A program made the position numbers and the translations under genes. Under the pieces are notes generated by a model, which did no database searches, was not told where the DNA came from, and saw only the letters and a program-made list of their open reading frames with translations. Shown here piece after piece: positions 1 to 10,562 of a DNA stretch of 64,000 nt (within the stretch, counting starts at the first letter, position 1; every line of letters starts with the position of its first letter). The stretch comes from Anaerolineae bacterium. Its GTDB lineage: Bacteria > Chloroflexota > Anaerolineae > Caldilineales > Caldilineaceae. The stretch is taken from NCBI GenBank assembly GCA_030432295.1, contig JAUIHI010000008.1:124001-188000 (forward strand), in the 5' to 3' direction.

Positions 1-1
1 G

Positions 2-514
2 CAGCTTTCAGAAAACCCGCCAGACCTGTCAGAACGTCTGCGCCGCTACGTCGGCCCGGAGCGGGTGGAGTGGAGCCATCGCATCTTCCCGTCCGAGCGT
101 AACAACCGGTTTGTGGAGATGGAATTTGCCATCGCCGCCGCGGATGGCCCGGCCTGTATGCAGGAAATTCGGGCGCTGATGCAAGAGCGCCACCCGTCTG
201 TCCAGTGGCCCGTAGAGTACCGCACCCTGGCCGCCGACGATAGCTGGCTCAGCCCGACCTACCAGCGGCAGAGCGTGACGATTTCTGTCCATCAGGCCGC
301 TGCCCTGCCCTACGCCGACTTCTTCGCCGACGCCGAAGCGATCTTTCGCAACTATCGGGGGCGTCCCCATTGGGGCAAACTGCACAGCCACACCGCCGCC
401 GACTTTGCAGCGCTCTATCCCCGCTGGAACGACTTTCTGGCTGTCCGACAAGAATTGGACCCGAAGGGTCGTTTCTTGAACGAACATACGCTGTCTTTAT
501 TTGGGAACGGTTGA
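2..514 (+). CDS. FAD-linked sugar-1,4-lactone oxidase (ALO-like), C-terminal part
   Basis: The 5' end lies outside the window; 170 codons remain, open from base 2 to a TGA. The tail has the signature of the D-arabinono-1,4-lactone oxidase/L-gulonolactone oxidase C-terminal domain: GRPHWGK near residue 120, followed by DPKGRFLN close to the end. In that family HWGK lies at the flavin/substrate site, and the enzyme oxidises an aldono-lactone or alditol using FAD. The N-terminal FAD-binding (PP-loop) domain cannot be seen. The sugar-acid genes that follow fit this role. The exact substrate is not determined. Confidence 0.8.
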   Translation, partial: QLSENPPDLSERLRRYVGPERVEWSHRIFPSERNNRFVEMEFAIAAADGPACMQEIRALMQERHPSVQWPVEYRTLAADDSWLSPTYQRQSVTISVHQAAALPYADFFADAEAIFRNYRGRPHWGKLHSHTAADFAALYPRWNDFLAVRQELDPKGRFLNEHTLSLFGNG

Positions 515-576
515 CTGGTTGATTAGTTGATTGGGCAGCTTGATGACCGCAAGCAATCAACTAATCAACCAGTCAA
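511..576. repeat. Foldback repeat, perfect 23-bp arms
   Basis: Arms 511-533 and 554-576 are exact inverted copies built on a TTGACTGGTTGATTAG theme, with a 20-nt loop. A third, shorter copy of the same theme continues to 590. It fills the gap between the lactone oxidase stop and the crotonase start. A degenerate relative lies at 60985-61060. Confidence 0.85.
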
Positions 577-606
577 CCAATCAACTAATACTCCCTGGGA
601 GTCCTA

Positions 607-1371
607 ATGCCCACCGAACTCGTCCAACTGACCATCACCGACGCCATCGCCACCGTCACCCTCAATCGGCCCGACAAACTCAACGCGCTCAACGGCGAGA
701 TGCTGGCCGGGCTGGATGCCATCGCCGACGAGTTGGACCGGGCCAATGACATTCATGTAGTACTGTTGATAGGTATGGGCAAAGCCTTCTGTGTGGGCGC
801 GGACATCTTCGAATGGAGCAGCCTTTCCCCGCTGGAGATGGGCCGCCGCTGGATTCGGGACGGCCACCGCATCTTCGAGCGCTATGCCCGTTTGCCCCAG
901 CCGCTTATCGCCGTCCTCAACGGCTATACCTTTGGCGGCGGGCTGGAACTGGCCCTGGCCGCTGATTTGCGTCTGGCTGGGGCTGGTGTACAGCTTTCTT
1001 TTCCAGAGGTGAAGTTGGGTATTATTCCCGGCTGGGGTGGAACCCAACGGCTGCCCGCGCTGATCGGGGCAAGCCGGGCTAAGCAGATGATCTTTAGCGG
1101 GACGCGCATCGATGCAGCGCTGGCGGAAAGCTGGGGACTGGTCAACGAAGTGGTGGCGGGAGAGGAACTGATGGCTCGCGCCCAGCAGTTGGCCGGGGAG
1201 ATCGCAGCCAACGGTCCGGTGGCTGTGCAATTGACGAAGCAACTGATCGACGGGGCCGAAATGGCCTCGTTGGAGGCACTGGCGGGCAGCCTGGCCTCCT
1301 ACACAGCCGATGCCCAGGAGGGCGTGGCGGCCTTCCGGAAGCGACGGGCACCCACATTCTCCGGGCGCTAG
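607..1371 (+). CDS. Enoyl-CoA hydratase/isomerase (crotonase) family protein
   Basis: A 254-residue single-domain crotonase, the normal family length. Both oxyanion-hole segments are visible: GKAFCVGADI near residue 60 and YTFGGGLELALAAD near residue 105. The glutamates matching the two catalytic acids of classical enoyl-CoA hydratase are present, in GGLELAL and FPEVKLG, followed by GWGGTQRL. It therefore probably hydrates 2-enoyl-CoA thioesters in fatty-acid or amino-acid breakdown in the cytoplasm. The ATG follows a weak GGGAG. It stands alone on the plus strand, and its terminator-like hairpin is shared with the convergent hydrolase. A specialised isomerase role cannot be excluded. Confidence 0.87.
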   Translation: MPTELVQLTITDAIATVTLNRPDKLNALNGEMLAGLDAIADELDRANDIHVVLLIGMGKAFCVGADIFEWSSLSPLEMGRRWIRDGHRIFERYARLPQPLIAVLNGYTFGGGLELALAADLRLAGAGVQLSFPEVKLGIIPGWGGTQRLPALIGASRAKQMIFSGTRIDAALAESWGLVNEVVAGEELMARAQQLAGEIAANGPVAVQLTKQLIDGAEMASLEALAGSLASYTADAQEGVAAFRKRRAPTFSGR

Positions 1372-1399
1372 GCAAGTACAGAATTTCACTGCCGGGGCA

Positions 1400-1438
1400 A
1401 AAGAAGCTCGACTTTTTCCGAAAAAGTCGAGCTTCTTT
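1400..1438. terminator. Bidirectional hairpin terminator, GAAG-TCGAC family
   Basis: An 18-bp perfect stem with a 3-nt loop, ending in T-rich sequence on both strands, sits between convergent genes. The same hairpin, with GAAGTTCGACTTTTT arms, recurs at 14460-14493 and 63293-63328, and a decayed copy at 61752-61785. It may be a mobile or dispersed terminator. Confidence 0.7.
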
Positions 1439-1453
1439 GTGTTCTGTCTCGCT

Positions 1454-2524
1454 TTATTGGGGGGATACCAATTTCTCAGCCAGAAAGTCATAGGCCCGTC
1501 GCCCGCTGATACGGTGACGTCCCTCAAAGTAGTCGGTCTCTATCGGCCCCGCGCCGAAGACTGCGTAAACCTCCTGTGCCTTTTGCACACTGGCCTGCAC
1601 CGCGTCGATGGGAAAGATGGGGTCGTGGGTTCCTGCCTCCACCAGTAGGGGACGGGGCGCAAGCAGACCGGCGAGATCGTACATTTCGCCGAACTTGGCC
1701 AGGCCCGGCACAAAATTGCAGGCGCAGTGATGCATGGCCAGAATGCTGTGCTGGAAGGTGGAGAAGTAGCCGCTGATGACCGCGGCCCGGATGCGGGTGT
1801 CGATGGCTGTGCTGAAAAGGGTGTGCATCCCTCCGCCGGAAATCCCCATCGCGCCCAGACGGGCCGTGTCACATTCGGGGCGGGTCTCCAGATAGTCCAC
1901 CAGCCGCCGGGCATCCCGCACCCGCATCCCTGCCACCGAGCCGCCCAGATGAGAGGCCAGCATCGCGGCGTGGGTGCAACTGGTGGGTGCGCTCTGGCCG
2001 GTGGTCAGGTAGGAGAAATCGGTCTGGCGTTCGCCAAAGCAGGCGATCTCTGGCGCGGCTACGGCGAACCCCCGGCGGCAGAGGGCGATGGCGAAGTCTG
2101 CGTGATAGCCATCCGGATTCTCCCGCTCCGAGCCGTCTTCCCACAGGCCCACAATATCTTTGGCCCCGTAGCCGTGACCGGCAAAGGCCAGGACTGTCGC
2201 CCGCGGTCCGCCGCTGCCTTTGGGCAAGAGCAGATAGACAGGCATCTCCACATCGGGCGCTGTCTGGAGCAGAATCTTCTCCCGCACAAAATCGCCCCGA
2301 TCCACCCGTTCGATCATCTGTGGATTCAGGTCAACGGGCGGGCTATCCTGAAAGCCGAGGGTAGCGGACAGAGCGGCGCGGGTTTCTGTCTGCCAACGCT
2401 CGGCTTCGTTGCGGTTCTCGGCCCCGAAGGCATAGGGCGCATCGGCTGGATTGTACTGCTGCCACAGCCCGTGGGCTGGTTGCAGGGCGGGCTGTGCGGC
2501 GGGGTTGAGGAGCTTCGATGGCAT
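1454..2524 (-). CDS. Alpha/beta hydrolase, acetyl-xylan-esterase-like
   Basis: 356 residues with an alpha/beta-hydrolase core. The nucleophile elbow GISGGGMHTL gives the serine near residue 229. A candidate acid lies in GTHDPIFP and a candidate histidine in EGRHRISG near the C-terminus. FAGHGYGAKD near residue 115 could supply the oxyanion hole. No signal peptide is seen, so it is likely cytoplasmic. The architecture resembles the large AXE1/dienelactone-hydrolase type proteins that deacetylate sugars or hydrolyse small esters. Next to sugar-acid enzymes, a carbohydrate-ester role is plausible but inferred. Confidence 0.75.
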   Translation of the reverse strand: MPSKLLNPAAQPALQPAHGLWQQYNPADAPYAFGAENRNEAERWQTETRAALSATLGFQDSPPVDLNPQMIERVDRGDFVREKILLQTAPDVEMPVYLLLPKGSGGPRATVLAFAGHGYGAKDIVGLWEDGSERENPDGYHADFAIALCRRGFAVAAPEIACFGERQTDFSYLTTGQSAPTSCTHAAMLASHLGGSVAGMRVRDARRLVDYLETRPECDTARLGAMGISGGGMHTLFSTAIDTRIRAAVISGYFSTFQHSILAMHHCACNFVPGLAKFGEMYDLAGLLAPRPLLVEAGTHDPIFPIDAVQASVQKAQEVYAVFGAGPIETDYFEGRHRISGRRAYDFLAEKLVSPQ

Positions 2525-2570
2525 GAGGTCTCTCCGATGGGGCTGGTTCTGAAGTGTGGACGACAGACCG

Positions 2571-2615
2571 CGGACGGAAGACGAACCAGCGGCGAACCGG
2601 TTCGTCTTCCGTCCG
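2571..2615. repeat. Foldback repeat, perfect 17-bp arms
   Basis: Arms 2571-2587 and 2599-2615, built on CGGACGGAAGACGAACC, are exact inverted copies between the hydrolase and cupin genes. Related foldbacks with the same GAAGACGAA core lie at 5836-5880 and 31945-32035. Confidence 0.8.
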
Positions 2616-2630
2616 TCGTCTTTCGTTCAC

Positions 2631-2951
2631 CTAACGGTACTCTTCGCGAATCGGGTAGAAGACATCCAGAATCCGGCATTGGCTGAGGGACTGGCCCGTG
2701 TGTTCTGCACCGCCGGGAACCGTTGCCACCATTCCGGGGCCGAGGACGACCCGTTCGCCTTCGACAATCAGTTCAAACTCACCTTCCAGCACATTTATCA
2801 CCTGTTCGTGGGGGTGAGAATGGGGCGGCAGGGGCGAGTTGGGCGCAATGTCCCAGTAGACGAACGTCATTGTGTCGGATGTGATGAATTTGCCCCGATA
2901 GCCGGGGAAGAGTTCTTTTACAGGCAGATCGGTGAGGGTGAAGGATTTCAT
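2631..2951 (-). CDS. Small cupin-domain protein
   Basis: A 106-residue single cupin barrel. Cupin motif 1 is HSHPHEQVINVLEGE, with the metal-binding histidines and glutamate near residues 44-50. Motif 2 is PGGAEHTG near residue 80. I chose the ATG at 2951 because AGGAG lies 8 nt upstream and the domain begins there; a longer upstream reading frame lacks both. Such cupins bind sugars or sugar acids, or act as isomerases or metal-dependent enzymes. It lies on the same strand as the downstream-of-4.2-kb enolase-family gene, so they may be co-expressed. The substrate is unknown. Confidence 0.82.
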   Translation of the reverse strand: MKSFTLTDLPVKELFPGYRGKFITSDTMTFVYWDIAPNSPLPPHSHPHEQVINVLEGEFELIVEGERVVLGPGMVATVPGGAEHTGQSLSQCRILDVFYPIREEYR

Positions 2952-3075
2952 TGGGATTCTCCTGAGATGTCTGTAGGTTGGGTTGTTGCGGCAAGGAAAG
3001 TTGGAAGACCGGTGAAGATTGTGCCGCAATAACCCAACACGAAAGGCAAAAGGCAAAAGGGGAAGGCAAAAGTGT

Positions 3076-4182
3076 TTATGTGGCGATGAAGCCGTTTTCG
3101 GTGATAGCTCGTTGGTAAGTGGTTTCATCCAGTCCCAGACCGAAGCCGGGCAGGGCAGGGACGTTGACTTCTCCGTTGCGGATGGCGTAGGCCGAGCCGT
3201 CAAGACCGGCCACTTCCGCCGGGTCCACTTCGGCAAAGGTGAAGCCCTGGATGCGGGCGGCCAGATGGGGCGCGGCGTAGACGCCAAAGACGCCACCGTA
3301 GGCGTGGGGTGCGGAACGCACATTCCAGCCGTCCAGTTGGGGGCCAAGACTCCACCAGCGGGTGAAGCCGGGGCGCAGGACGTCGTATTGGACCACATCG
3401 ATCAGCCCGCTCTGCGCCCATTCCAGCAGGCGGGAGGATGCGTCGCCTTCCCCGTCGGCGATGAGGACCGACAGCCCCTCCCGGCCCATCCATTCCCGCA
3501 GGTTGGCGTAGAGCATCGGGTCTTCGTGGAAGGCTTCTTCCATCCAATAGATGTCGGCGTCGGCGGTTGCGCCCAACACCTGTTTGGTCAGGTTGAGATT
3601 GTAGCCGTTGTTGGCGTCGATGAGAATCTTCGCGGCTGGCCCCACCGCGGCCCGCACGGCCCGGATGATGGCGATGTCGCGCCGGGTTCCCGCCTCCACC
3701 GGCATATGCATCCCGCCCCGGCCCACTTTGATTTTGAAGTGGCGGTGGTTCCGGGCCAGCCCTTCCACTGCTTCGGCGGCGATCAGTTCCGCAGCCTCGG
3801 CGTCGTCGGTCAGGTGGAGATCGTCGAAGTAAAGGGTCGTATCGTAGCAGGGGACGGAAAGTGCGGTGAGTCTGTCGTCTGCCAGGGCATAGACCGGTTT
3901 GCCCACCAGCTTTCCCGCCCGATCCCAGAGGGGATACTCGAGCGCAAAGGGAATCTCTTCCAGCGCGGCGGGCACAGGCTGGCCGATCCACGACGCGGCC
4001 TCTTCCTGGCTGATGCGGGACCAGCCAAAGCCCTGCGCCCCGTCGCTGGTGGTGATGCGGGCAATCGGACAGGTGACACTTTTGCCGTGGACGCCGAGCC
4101 GGGCATTGCTGCCCGCCAGCCGGGGGCGTTCGCCGGTCAGGGGTGCCCATTCGATGCGGGTGATGGTGGGGGCAGAGGGCAT
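3076..4182 (-). CDS. Mandelate racemase/muconate lactonizing enzyme family protein
   Basis: 368 residues, typical for the enolase superfamily MR/MLE branch. The KxK base motif is KIKVGRG near residue 165. Metal ligands are expected in IDANNGYN, EEAFHED and ADGEGD, and SAPHAYGG near residue 300 may supply the general-base histidine. These enzymes abstract the alpha proton of a carboxylate, for example in sugar-acid dehydration. The start has GGAG about 10 nt upstream. The neighbouring 2-hydroxyacid dehydrogenase and cupin suggest an aldonate or uronate pathway. The substrate cannot be read from the sequence. Confidence 0.85.
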   Translation of the reverse strand: MPSAPTITRIEWAPLTGERPRLAGSNARLGVHGKSVTCPIARITTSDGAQGFGWSRISQEEAASWIGQPVPAALEEIPFALEYPLWDRAGKLVGKPVYALADDRLTALSVPCYDTTLYFDDLHLTDDAEAAELIAAEAVEGLARNHRHFKIKVGRGGMHMPVEAGTRRDIAIIRAVRAAVGPAAKILIDANNGYNLNLTKQVLGATADADIYWMEEAFHEDPMLYANLREWMGREGLSVLIADGEGDASSRLLEWAQSGLIDVVQYDVLRPGFTRWWSLGPQLDGWNVRSAPHAYGGVFGVYAAPHLAARIQGFTFAEVDPAEVAGLDGSAYAIRNGEVNVPALPGFGLGLDETTYQRAITENGFIAT

Positions 4183-4206
4183 TGGTGGGTCTCCGAGGGT
4201 TACGTC

Positions 4207-4773
4207 TTACTGTTGTGAAAAGGGCAACATTCGGTGCAAAATCCGGTCTTTGTCCCAAATCTGGTGTTTGATCACCAAGCCGATGTGAAGGGTGAGGAAG
4301 ACGACAATGGCGTAGCCGGTGATGATGTGGACGGTATGGCCCAGCCAGGCCAGAGTTTCGTTGCGGGGCAGGAAACTGGGCAGGCGGGTGACGCCGAAGA
4401 ATTGCACGCCGTAGCCGCCAGATTCCACAAATAGATAGCCGCTGAGAGGCATCAGAAACATCGCCCAATAGAGCATCCGCTCGTACCAGTGGATCAGCTT
4501 CTTTTCCCAGTCCGCCAGCCCAGTTGCCCAATCGGGCAGACGGGTCGTCTTGCGCCAGGTGTAGCGGATGACGACCACAGCCAAAATCACCAGCCCGATG
4601 GACTTGTGCCAGTTGTAGAGACTGCCCTGACTGAATCCCAGGGCAAATTCATTGCCCTCAATCGCCGTCATTATTTTGGCGACGACGTACTGATTGACAA
4701 AGCCCAGTGCCACCAGCCAATGCAGTGCTTTGGTCACGACGCCGTAGCGGGTGGCGGAGTTTGTGAGAGCCAT
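4207..4773 (-). CDS. Cytochrome b561-type membrane protein
   Basis: 188 residues with four hydrophobic segments and histidines placed as in the bacterial cytochrome b561/Ni-hydrogenase cytochrome b family: KALHW, YNWHKS, GHTVHIITG and LTLHIGLVIKH. It would carry two b haems and pass electrons between quinol and a partner at the membrane. The ATG at 4773 has AGGAG 9 nt upstream; the longer open frame upstream overlaps the next gene and is not credible. It lies 24 nt from the MR/MLE gene on the same strand, an unusual partner. An electron-transfer role is inferred from family only. Confidence 0.83.
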   Translation of the reverse strand: MALTNSATRYGVVTKALHWLVALGFVNQYVVAKIMTAIEGNEFALGFSQGSLYNWHKSIGLVILAVVVIRYTWRKTTRLPDWATGLADWEKKLIHWYERMLYWAMFLMPLSGYLFVESGGYGVQFFGVTRLPSFLPRNETLAWLGHTVHIITGYAIVVFLTLHIGLVIKHQIWDKDRILHRMLPFSQQ

Positions 4774-4820
4774 CGATCCGTGCTCCTGTGTGGTGAGGGA
4801 GTGGCGTGTTGAGCAGTGCG

Positions 4821-5765
4821 TCACCCAACCCGGCTGGGCAACTCTTCCCCTTGCAGCCCGGCCAGCAGATTGTCGATGGTGCGGCGGGCCATATTGTAAC
4901 GGCTCTGGCGGGTGGCGCTGCCCAGATGGGGGGCGACAATCAGATTCTCCATTGCCAGCAGCGGGTGATCTCTGGGCAGGGGTTCCGGCTCGGTCACGTC
5001 GATGGCCGCGCCTGCGATCCACTGGTTCTGCAGCGCTTCCAGCAGCGCGTCGTGGTCCAGCACGCCGCCCCGGGCCACATTGATCAGATAGGCAGTGGGT
5101 TTCATCAGCAGCAACTGTTCCCGGCCAATTATATGCCGGGTTTCTGGGGTCAGGGGCATATTGAGCGTGACAAAATCGGCCTGTTGCAGGAGTTCGTTGA
5201 GGCTGGTGTGCTGGACGCCCAGCTCGCTTTCGGTTGCTTCGTCCCGGTTGCGGTTGTGATAGAGCACTTTCATCTCAAAACCGCTGGCCCGTTTGGCGAC
5301 GACCCGACCGATCCGGCCCATCCCAATAATACCCAATGTGGAGCCATAGATTTCCTGGCCGTGGAAAAGATTCGGGTCGTAGTGGGTGAATTCCGGGCTG
5401 CGGGCGTAGCGATCGCCAATGAGAAGATTGCGGCCAATCGCCATCAACAGAGTGAAGGTCATATCCGCGGTGGCGCCATCCACAAAACCGGGGGTGTTGC
5501 CCACGGGGATGTTGCGGGCTGCCGCGTCGGCCAGAACCACGTGATCCACGCCCACGCCGAAGTTGCTGATGACCTTCAGATTGGGCATCCGGTCCATCAG
5601 GCCGCCGTCGGTGGGCGGGTGGCCGTAGGTGAGATAGCCGTCAATGCGTCCCAGCAGGGCCTCGTCTTGCAGCGCGTCTTTGAGAAGGTGAATCTGGCAG
5701 GTGTCACCCAGCATTTCCAGCATTGTGGGGGGCAGGGCCGTGTCGATGAGGAGTTGGTAGGGCAT
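4821..5765 (-). CDS. D-isomer-specific 2-hydroxyacid dehydrogenase
   Basis: 314 residues. The NAD-binding fold is marked by GIIGMGRIGR near residue 150. The catalytic Arg-Glu-His set is visible as NVARGGV near residue 233, the glutamate in VTEPEP near residue 262, and APHLGSAT near residue 283. The family reduces glyoxylate, hydroxypyruvate or other 2-keto acids with NAD(P)H. It is closest in layout to glyoxylate/hydroxypyruvate reductases. Its place beside the MR/MLE gene supports work on sugar-acid breakdown products. No exact substrate is claimed. Confidence 0.88.
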   Translation of the reverse strand: MPYQLLIDTALPPTMLEMLGDTCQIHLLKDALQDEALLGRIDGYLTYGHPPTDGGLMDRMPNLKVISNFGVGVDHVVLADAAARNIPVGNTPGFVDGATADMTFTLLMAIGRNLLIGDRYARSPEFTHYDPNLFHGQEIYGSTLGIIGMGRIGRVVAKRASGFEMKVLYHNRNRDEATESELGVQHTSLNELLQQADFVTLNMPLTPETRHIIGREQLLLMKPTAYLINVARGGVLDHDALLEALQNQWIAGAAIDVTEPEPLPRDHPLLAMENLIVAPHLGSATRQSRYNMARRTIDNLLAGLQGEELPSRVG

Positions 5766-5835
5766 GGCGGCAGCTCTCGTTGAGGGAATTGATGTGTATT
5801 GGAAAAATCTGTGGATTTTGGTGACGAAAGACGAC

Positions 5836-5880
5836 GGACGAAGGACGAATCAGTTCCCAATTGGTTCGTCTTTCGTCCAT
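5836..5880. repeat. Imperfect foldback repeat
   Basis: GGACGAAGGACGAA and its near inverse TTCGTCTTTCGTCC flank a short loop. It belongs to the same sequence theme as the repeat at 2571-2615. It separates the dehydrogenase from the TfoX-like gene. Confidence 0.65.
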
Positions 5881-5922
5881 CGGCCTCCGTCAATCTGCTT
5901 TGTTGGTTTGCATCGGCGCGGG

Positions 5923-6252
5923 TTACTTCGCAGGCAGCGTCCCAGCGTAGGCCACGCCCCGGCCCACCCAGGCGCGCAAATCATCATCGGTTTCGAGGCC
6001 TTCCGGGGCCACATAAATAAAGCCCTTCATCGACTTGCCGGTGAAGTCCATTGGGCGGGTGTGGGGATGGGCCAGAACCTCTGCGTGATTCTCTTTGCCC
6101 ACCCGCACCATCAGCCCATCTTTGGTGATGCCGACGCTCATATTGCCCCGAAGCATAAAGGCGAGACCGCCGAACATCTTCTTTTCCACCACACCGAATT
6201 CGTCGGAGAGAACGTCGCGGACACGGGTAGCGAGGGTTTCGTCGTAGGCCAT
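5923..6252 (-). CDS. TfoX N-terminal-domain protein
   Basis: 109 residues covering a complete TfoX-N domain, with the hallmark KKMFGGLAFM near residue 24 and GNMSVGI after it. Stand-alone proteins of this type are common in environmental bacteria, and their function is unclear. The link to competence regulation by full-length TfoX in Haemophilus does not automatically transfer. The ATG has a GGGAG-like site upstream and a foldback repeat just beyond. Confidence 0.8.
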   Translation of the reverse strand: MAYDETLATRVRDVLSDEFGVVEKKMFGGLAFMLRGNMSVGITKDGLMVRVGKENHAEVLAHPHTRPMDFTGKSMKGFIYVAPEGLETDDDLRAWVGRGVAYAGTLPAK

Positions 6253-6270
6253 AGAAGACTCCCTTCGGAG

Positions 6271-6324
6271 ATGATGGGATGATGAGATAACGGGCGATAT
6301 CCCAGCATCTCATCATCCCATCAT
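6271..6324. repeat. Foldback repeat, perfect 18-bp arms (GATGAGAT family)
   Basis: ATGATGGGATGATGAGAT at 6271-6288 is exactly inverted at 6307-6324. The same theme recurs at 48310-48371 and 50520-50575, the latter running into a coding sequence. Confidence 0.85.
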
Positions 6325-6330
6325 CCGTTC

Positions 6331-7854
<1,524 letters not shown>

Positions 7855-7858
7855 TGCT

Positions 7859-9718
7859 CTACCCCTTGCCCAGTGTCTGGGTAATCACTTCACGCATTTC
7901 GCCGATTTGCAGGGGCCGGGCCTGCAATTTGTTGAACTTCTCCACCTTCACGCCAAATTTGCCCTGGATCAGCAGGGCTAATTGGCCGCTGTTCAGCTCC
8001 GGCACCAGAATCTTGGGATGCCGGTGCAGCAGGCTCTCCAGATTGCGGGGGAAGGGATTGATAAAACGCAGATGGGCGTGGGCCACAGACTGGCCGGCCC
8101 GCTGGGAGCGGGAGACAGCCGTGCGCACGACGCCGAATGTGCCGCCCCAACTGACCACCAGCAACTCCGCATCCTCTGGGCCAAAGACTTCCTGTTCGGG
8201 GATGAAGTCGGCCAGGCGGGCGATCTTCTCGGCCCGTTCCAGTGTCATCTGCTCGTTGTGCTGGGGATTGTAGCTGACGTTGCCCGTCTCCGGGGCTTTG
8301 GCCAGACCGCCCAACCGGTGTTCCAGCCCAGGCGTGCCGGGGATGGCCCAGGGCCGGGCCAGGGTTTCCGGGTCCCGCTTGTAGGGCAGGAAGGGGTCAT
8401 CCCCGTTGTGACGGCCCGCCGGGTGTTTGACTTCGATGGCCGGGATGTCGTCCGCATCCGGGATCAGCCAGGGTTCCGCGCTGTTGGCGAGAAAGCCCTC
8501 GGAGAGAATCATCACCGGGGACATCGAGCGGATGGCCATACGTGCGGCCTGGATGGCGATGTCGAAACAGTCGGATGGGGTGGCGGGGGCGATGACCGCT
8601 ATGGGGCTTTCGCCGTTGCGCCCGTACATCGCTTGCAGCAGATCGCCCTGCTCTGTCTTTGTGGGCTGGCCTGTGCTGGGGCCGCCCCGCTGGACATTGA
8701 TGATAATCATCGGCAGTTCCAGCATCACGCCCAGATTCATCGCCTCACTCTTCAGGGCAATGCCGGGGCCGCTGGTTCCGGTTACAGCCAGCGCACCGCC
8801 AAAGGCCGCGCCCAGCACCGAACCCATCGCCGCAATCTCATCCTCGGCCTGGAAGGTGCGCACATCGAAATTGCGCAGGGGGGCCAGCGCGTGGAGGATG
8901 TCGCTGGCCGGAGTGATGGGGTATGTGCCGTAGAAGAGGGGCTTGCCCATTTTGGTGGAGGCTGTGACGAGACCCATTGCCATTGCTTCGTTGCCGGTCA
9001 CTTTGCGGTAGGTTCCCGGCGGCAGGCTGGCCGGGCGCACAATATAGCGCTGCTGAAAAGTTTCGGTTGTCTCGCCCAGGAAGTAGCCGGTCTGAAGCGC
9101 TTTGTAGTTGGCTTCGGCAATCTGCGGCGCTTTGGCAAACTTTTTGAAGAGCCAATCCTTTGTCGTCTCCAACGGGCGCTCGAACATCCAAAAGACAATG
9201 CCCAGGGCGAAGAAGTTCTGGCAGCGGTCCTTCTCTTTGTTGCTCAGCCCGTCAAAGGATTCCAGCGCAGTGCGGTTGAGGCTGGTCATCGCCACTTTGA
9301 AGACCTGATAGCCTTTCAGCGACTCGTCTTCCAGCGGGTTGCTTTTGTAGCCCGCCTTGGCCAGATTCTGTTTGGTAAAGGCATCGGTGTTGACGATAAT
9401 TGTGCCGCTACGCTCCAGTTCGGGCAGGCTGGCCTTAAGAGCGGCCGGATTCATCGCCACCAGCACTTGCGGTGCGTCGCCGGGTGTCAGCACATCTCGG
9501 CTGGAAAAGTGGACCTGAAAGCCGGAGACACCGGCCAGGGTTCCGGCGGGGGCGCGAATCTCGGCGGGGAAGTCGGGCATTGTGCTGATGTCATTGCCGA
9601 AGACCGCGGAGGTCGTCGTAAATTGGGTTCCGGTCAGCTGCATCCCGTCGCCGGAATCCCCGGCAAAACGGATGGCGACCGATTCTAACTCTTCAGCCAC
9701 GGGTGTGGATTTGCTCAT
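7859..9718 (-). CDS. korA: 2-oxoacid:ferredoxin oxidoreductase, fused gamma-alpha subunit
   Basis: 619 residues. The N-terminal 190 residues form the gamma domain ([14 protein letters not shown] near residue 15), followed by the alpha/pyrimidine-binding domain with [13 protein letters not shown] near residue 245 and [16 protein letters not shown] set the start at 9718 because GAGGAG lies 9 nt before that ATG; an in-frame codon eight residues earlier lacks it. No ferredoxin domain is present, as usual for this two-subunit type. It forms an operon with korB, giving reversible CoA-dependent 2-oxoacid oxidation linked to ferredoxin. Confidence 0.9.
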   Translation of the reverse strand: MSKSTPVAEELESVAIRFAGDSGDGMQLTGTQFTTTSAVFGNDISTMPDFPAEIRAPAGTLAGVSGFQVHFSSRDVLTPGDAPQVLVAMNPAALKASLPELERSGTIIVNTDAFTKQNLAKAGYKSNPLEDESLKGYQVFKVAMTSLNRTALESFDGLSNKEKDRCQNFFALGIVFWMFERPLETTKDWLFKKFAKAPQIAEANYKALQTGYFLGETTETFQQRYIVRPASLPPGTYRKVTGNEAMAMGLVTASTKMGKPLFYGTYPITPASDILHALAPLRNFDVRTFQAEDEIAAMGSVLGAAFGGALAVTGTSGPGIALKSEAMNLGVMLELPMIIINVQRGGPSTGQPTKTEQGDLLQAMYGRNGESPIAVIAPATPSDCFDIAIQAARMAIRSMSPVMILSEGFLANSAEPWLIPDADDIPAIEVKHPAGRHNGDDPFLPYKRDPETLARPWAIPGTPGLEHRLGGLAKAPETGNVSYNPQHNEQMTLERAEKIARLADFIPEQEVFGPEDAELLVVSWGGTFGVVRTAVSRSQRAGQSVAHAHLRFINPFPRNLESLLHRHPKILVPELNSGQLALLIQGKFGVKVEKFNKLQARPLQIGEMREVITQTLGKG

Positions 9719-9843
9719 AGAACAGACTCCTCTGATCTGCAATCAGTGAAAAGTAAGCAGTGGGCAGTGGGCAGTGAACAGTTACCAGTGTTGAAGTGAC
9801 GAGCCGCCACCTCACTGATAATTGATTACTACTCACTGAACAC
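9719..9843. repeat. Intergenic low-complexity repeat (CAGTGA theme)
   Basis: GCAGTGGGCAGTGGGCAGTG tandem units and a loose inverse with ACTCACTGA fill the gap between korA and the CBS gene. The perfect foldback at 13204-13261 uses related units. Confidence 0.5.
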
Positions 9844-10311
9844 TCAGCCGCCTTCGGCCTTGCGGGGAAAGCGCTCCGGGTCGTAGGGCCGATTCAACAC
9901 TTCCACCGGATAGTGTGCGGCCAGCCATTCGATGACGGCCATGTGGGTCATACTGCCCACAACCTGGCCGCTGGCGTCCACCACCGGCAGGTTGCGGATG
10001 TGGTGCTTGTCCATCAGCCCCAGGGCCGACGCCGCCGATGCATCTGGCCCAACCGAAATCGGGTCGGCGGTCATCACCGCGTCGATGGGACCGTCCAGCA
10101 CATCGGCCACATCCACCACTTTGCGCAGCACATCCCGCTCGGTGAAGATGCCGGTCAGGCTTCGTTCTTTTGTAATCAGACAAACCGTATTGCGTTCGGA
10201 GCGCATCCGTCCCAACGCATCGCGCACGCTCGTCCCCGCGGGGACGGCGGTAAAGCCGGAGAGACGCAGATGGGAGACTCGCTCACTGCGCAGTTCACTT
10301 TCCAGACTCAT
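9844..10311 (-). CDS. Stand-alone CBS-pair protein
   Basis: 155 residues containing two CBS domains, roughly residues 20-75 (ending SLTGIFTERDVLRKV) and 85-135 (ending VGSMTHMAVIEWL). CBS pairs bind AMP, ATP or SAM and act as regulatory sensors. I chose the ATG at 10311, with GGAG about 8 nt upstream, over an upstream codon that would add a repeat-like tail. It lies on the same strand just upstream of korA-korB, whose own CBS domains resemble it (GIFTERDVL in both). It may take part in the same energy sensing. Confidence 0.85.
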   Translation of the reverse strand: MSLESELRSERVSHLRLSGFTAVPAGTSVRDALGRMRSERNTVCLITKERSLTGIFTERDVLRKVVDVADVLDGPIDAVMTADPISVGPDASAASALGLMDKHHIRNLPVVDASGQVVGSMTHMAVIEWLAAHYPVEVLNRPYDPERFPRKAEGG

Positions 10312-10562
10312 AGAGACTCCTTCGATACAGTCAACAAACACGGAACAACGCCACTTCCGATCAGACATCCATCGTCCCACAGGAAGGGCGGAAATGACGG
10401 GAACATTGCACACAAAATGACAATTTGCGGTGCGGGGACGTAGGGTGGCTATACGTCCATTTTACGTCAAAGAACTGCTTTTGGACAATTGGCGGTTTGC
10501 CTGTCATGTCGTCCCGGTCTGCCTTTGACGCCAGCCCAGCCCACCTGTTATTCTGTCCTGAA

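Noticed and set aside
3019-4218. Long plus-strand reading frame opposite the MR/MLE gene
   Set aside because: It is a GC-rich shadow of a well-supported enzyme on the minus strand, with no domain signature or ribosome site.
7982-9688. 568-residue plus-strand reading frame opposite korA
   Set aside because: Antisense shadow of korA; its residue composition is unnatural (rich in G, H, Q, R) with no recognisable motif.
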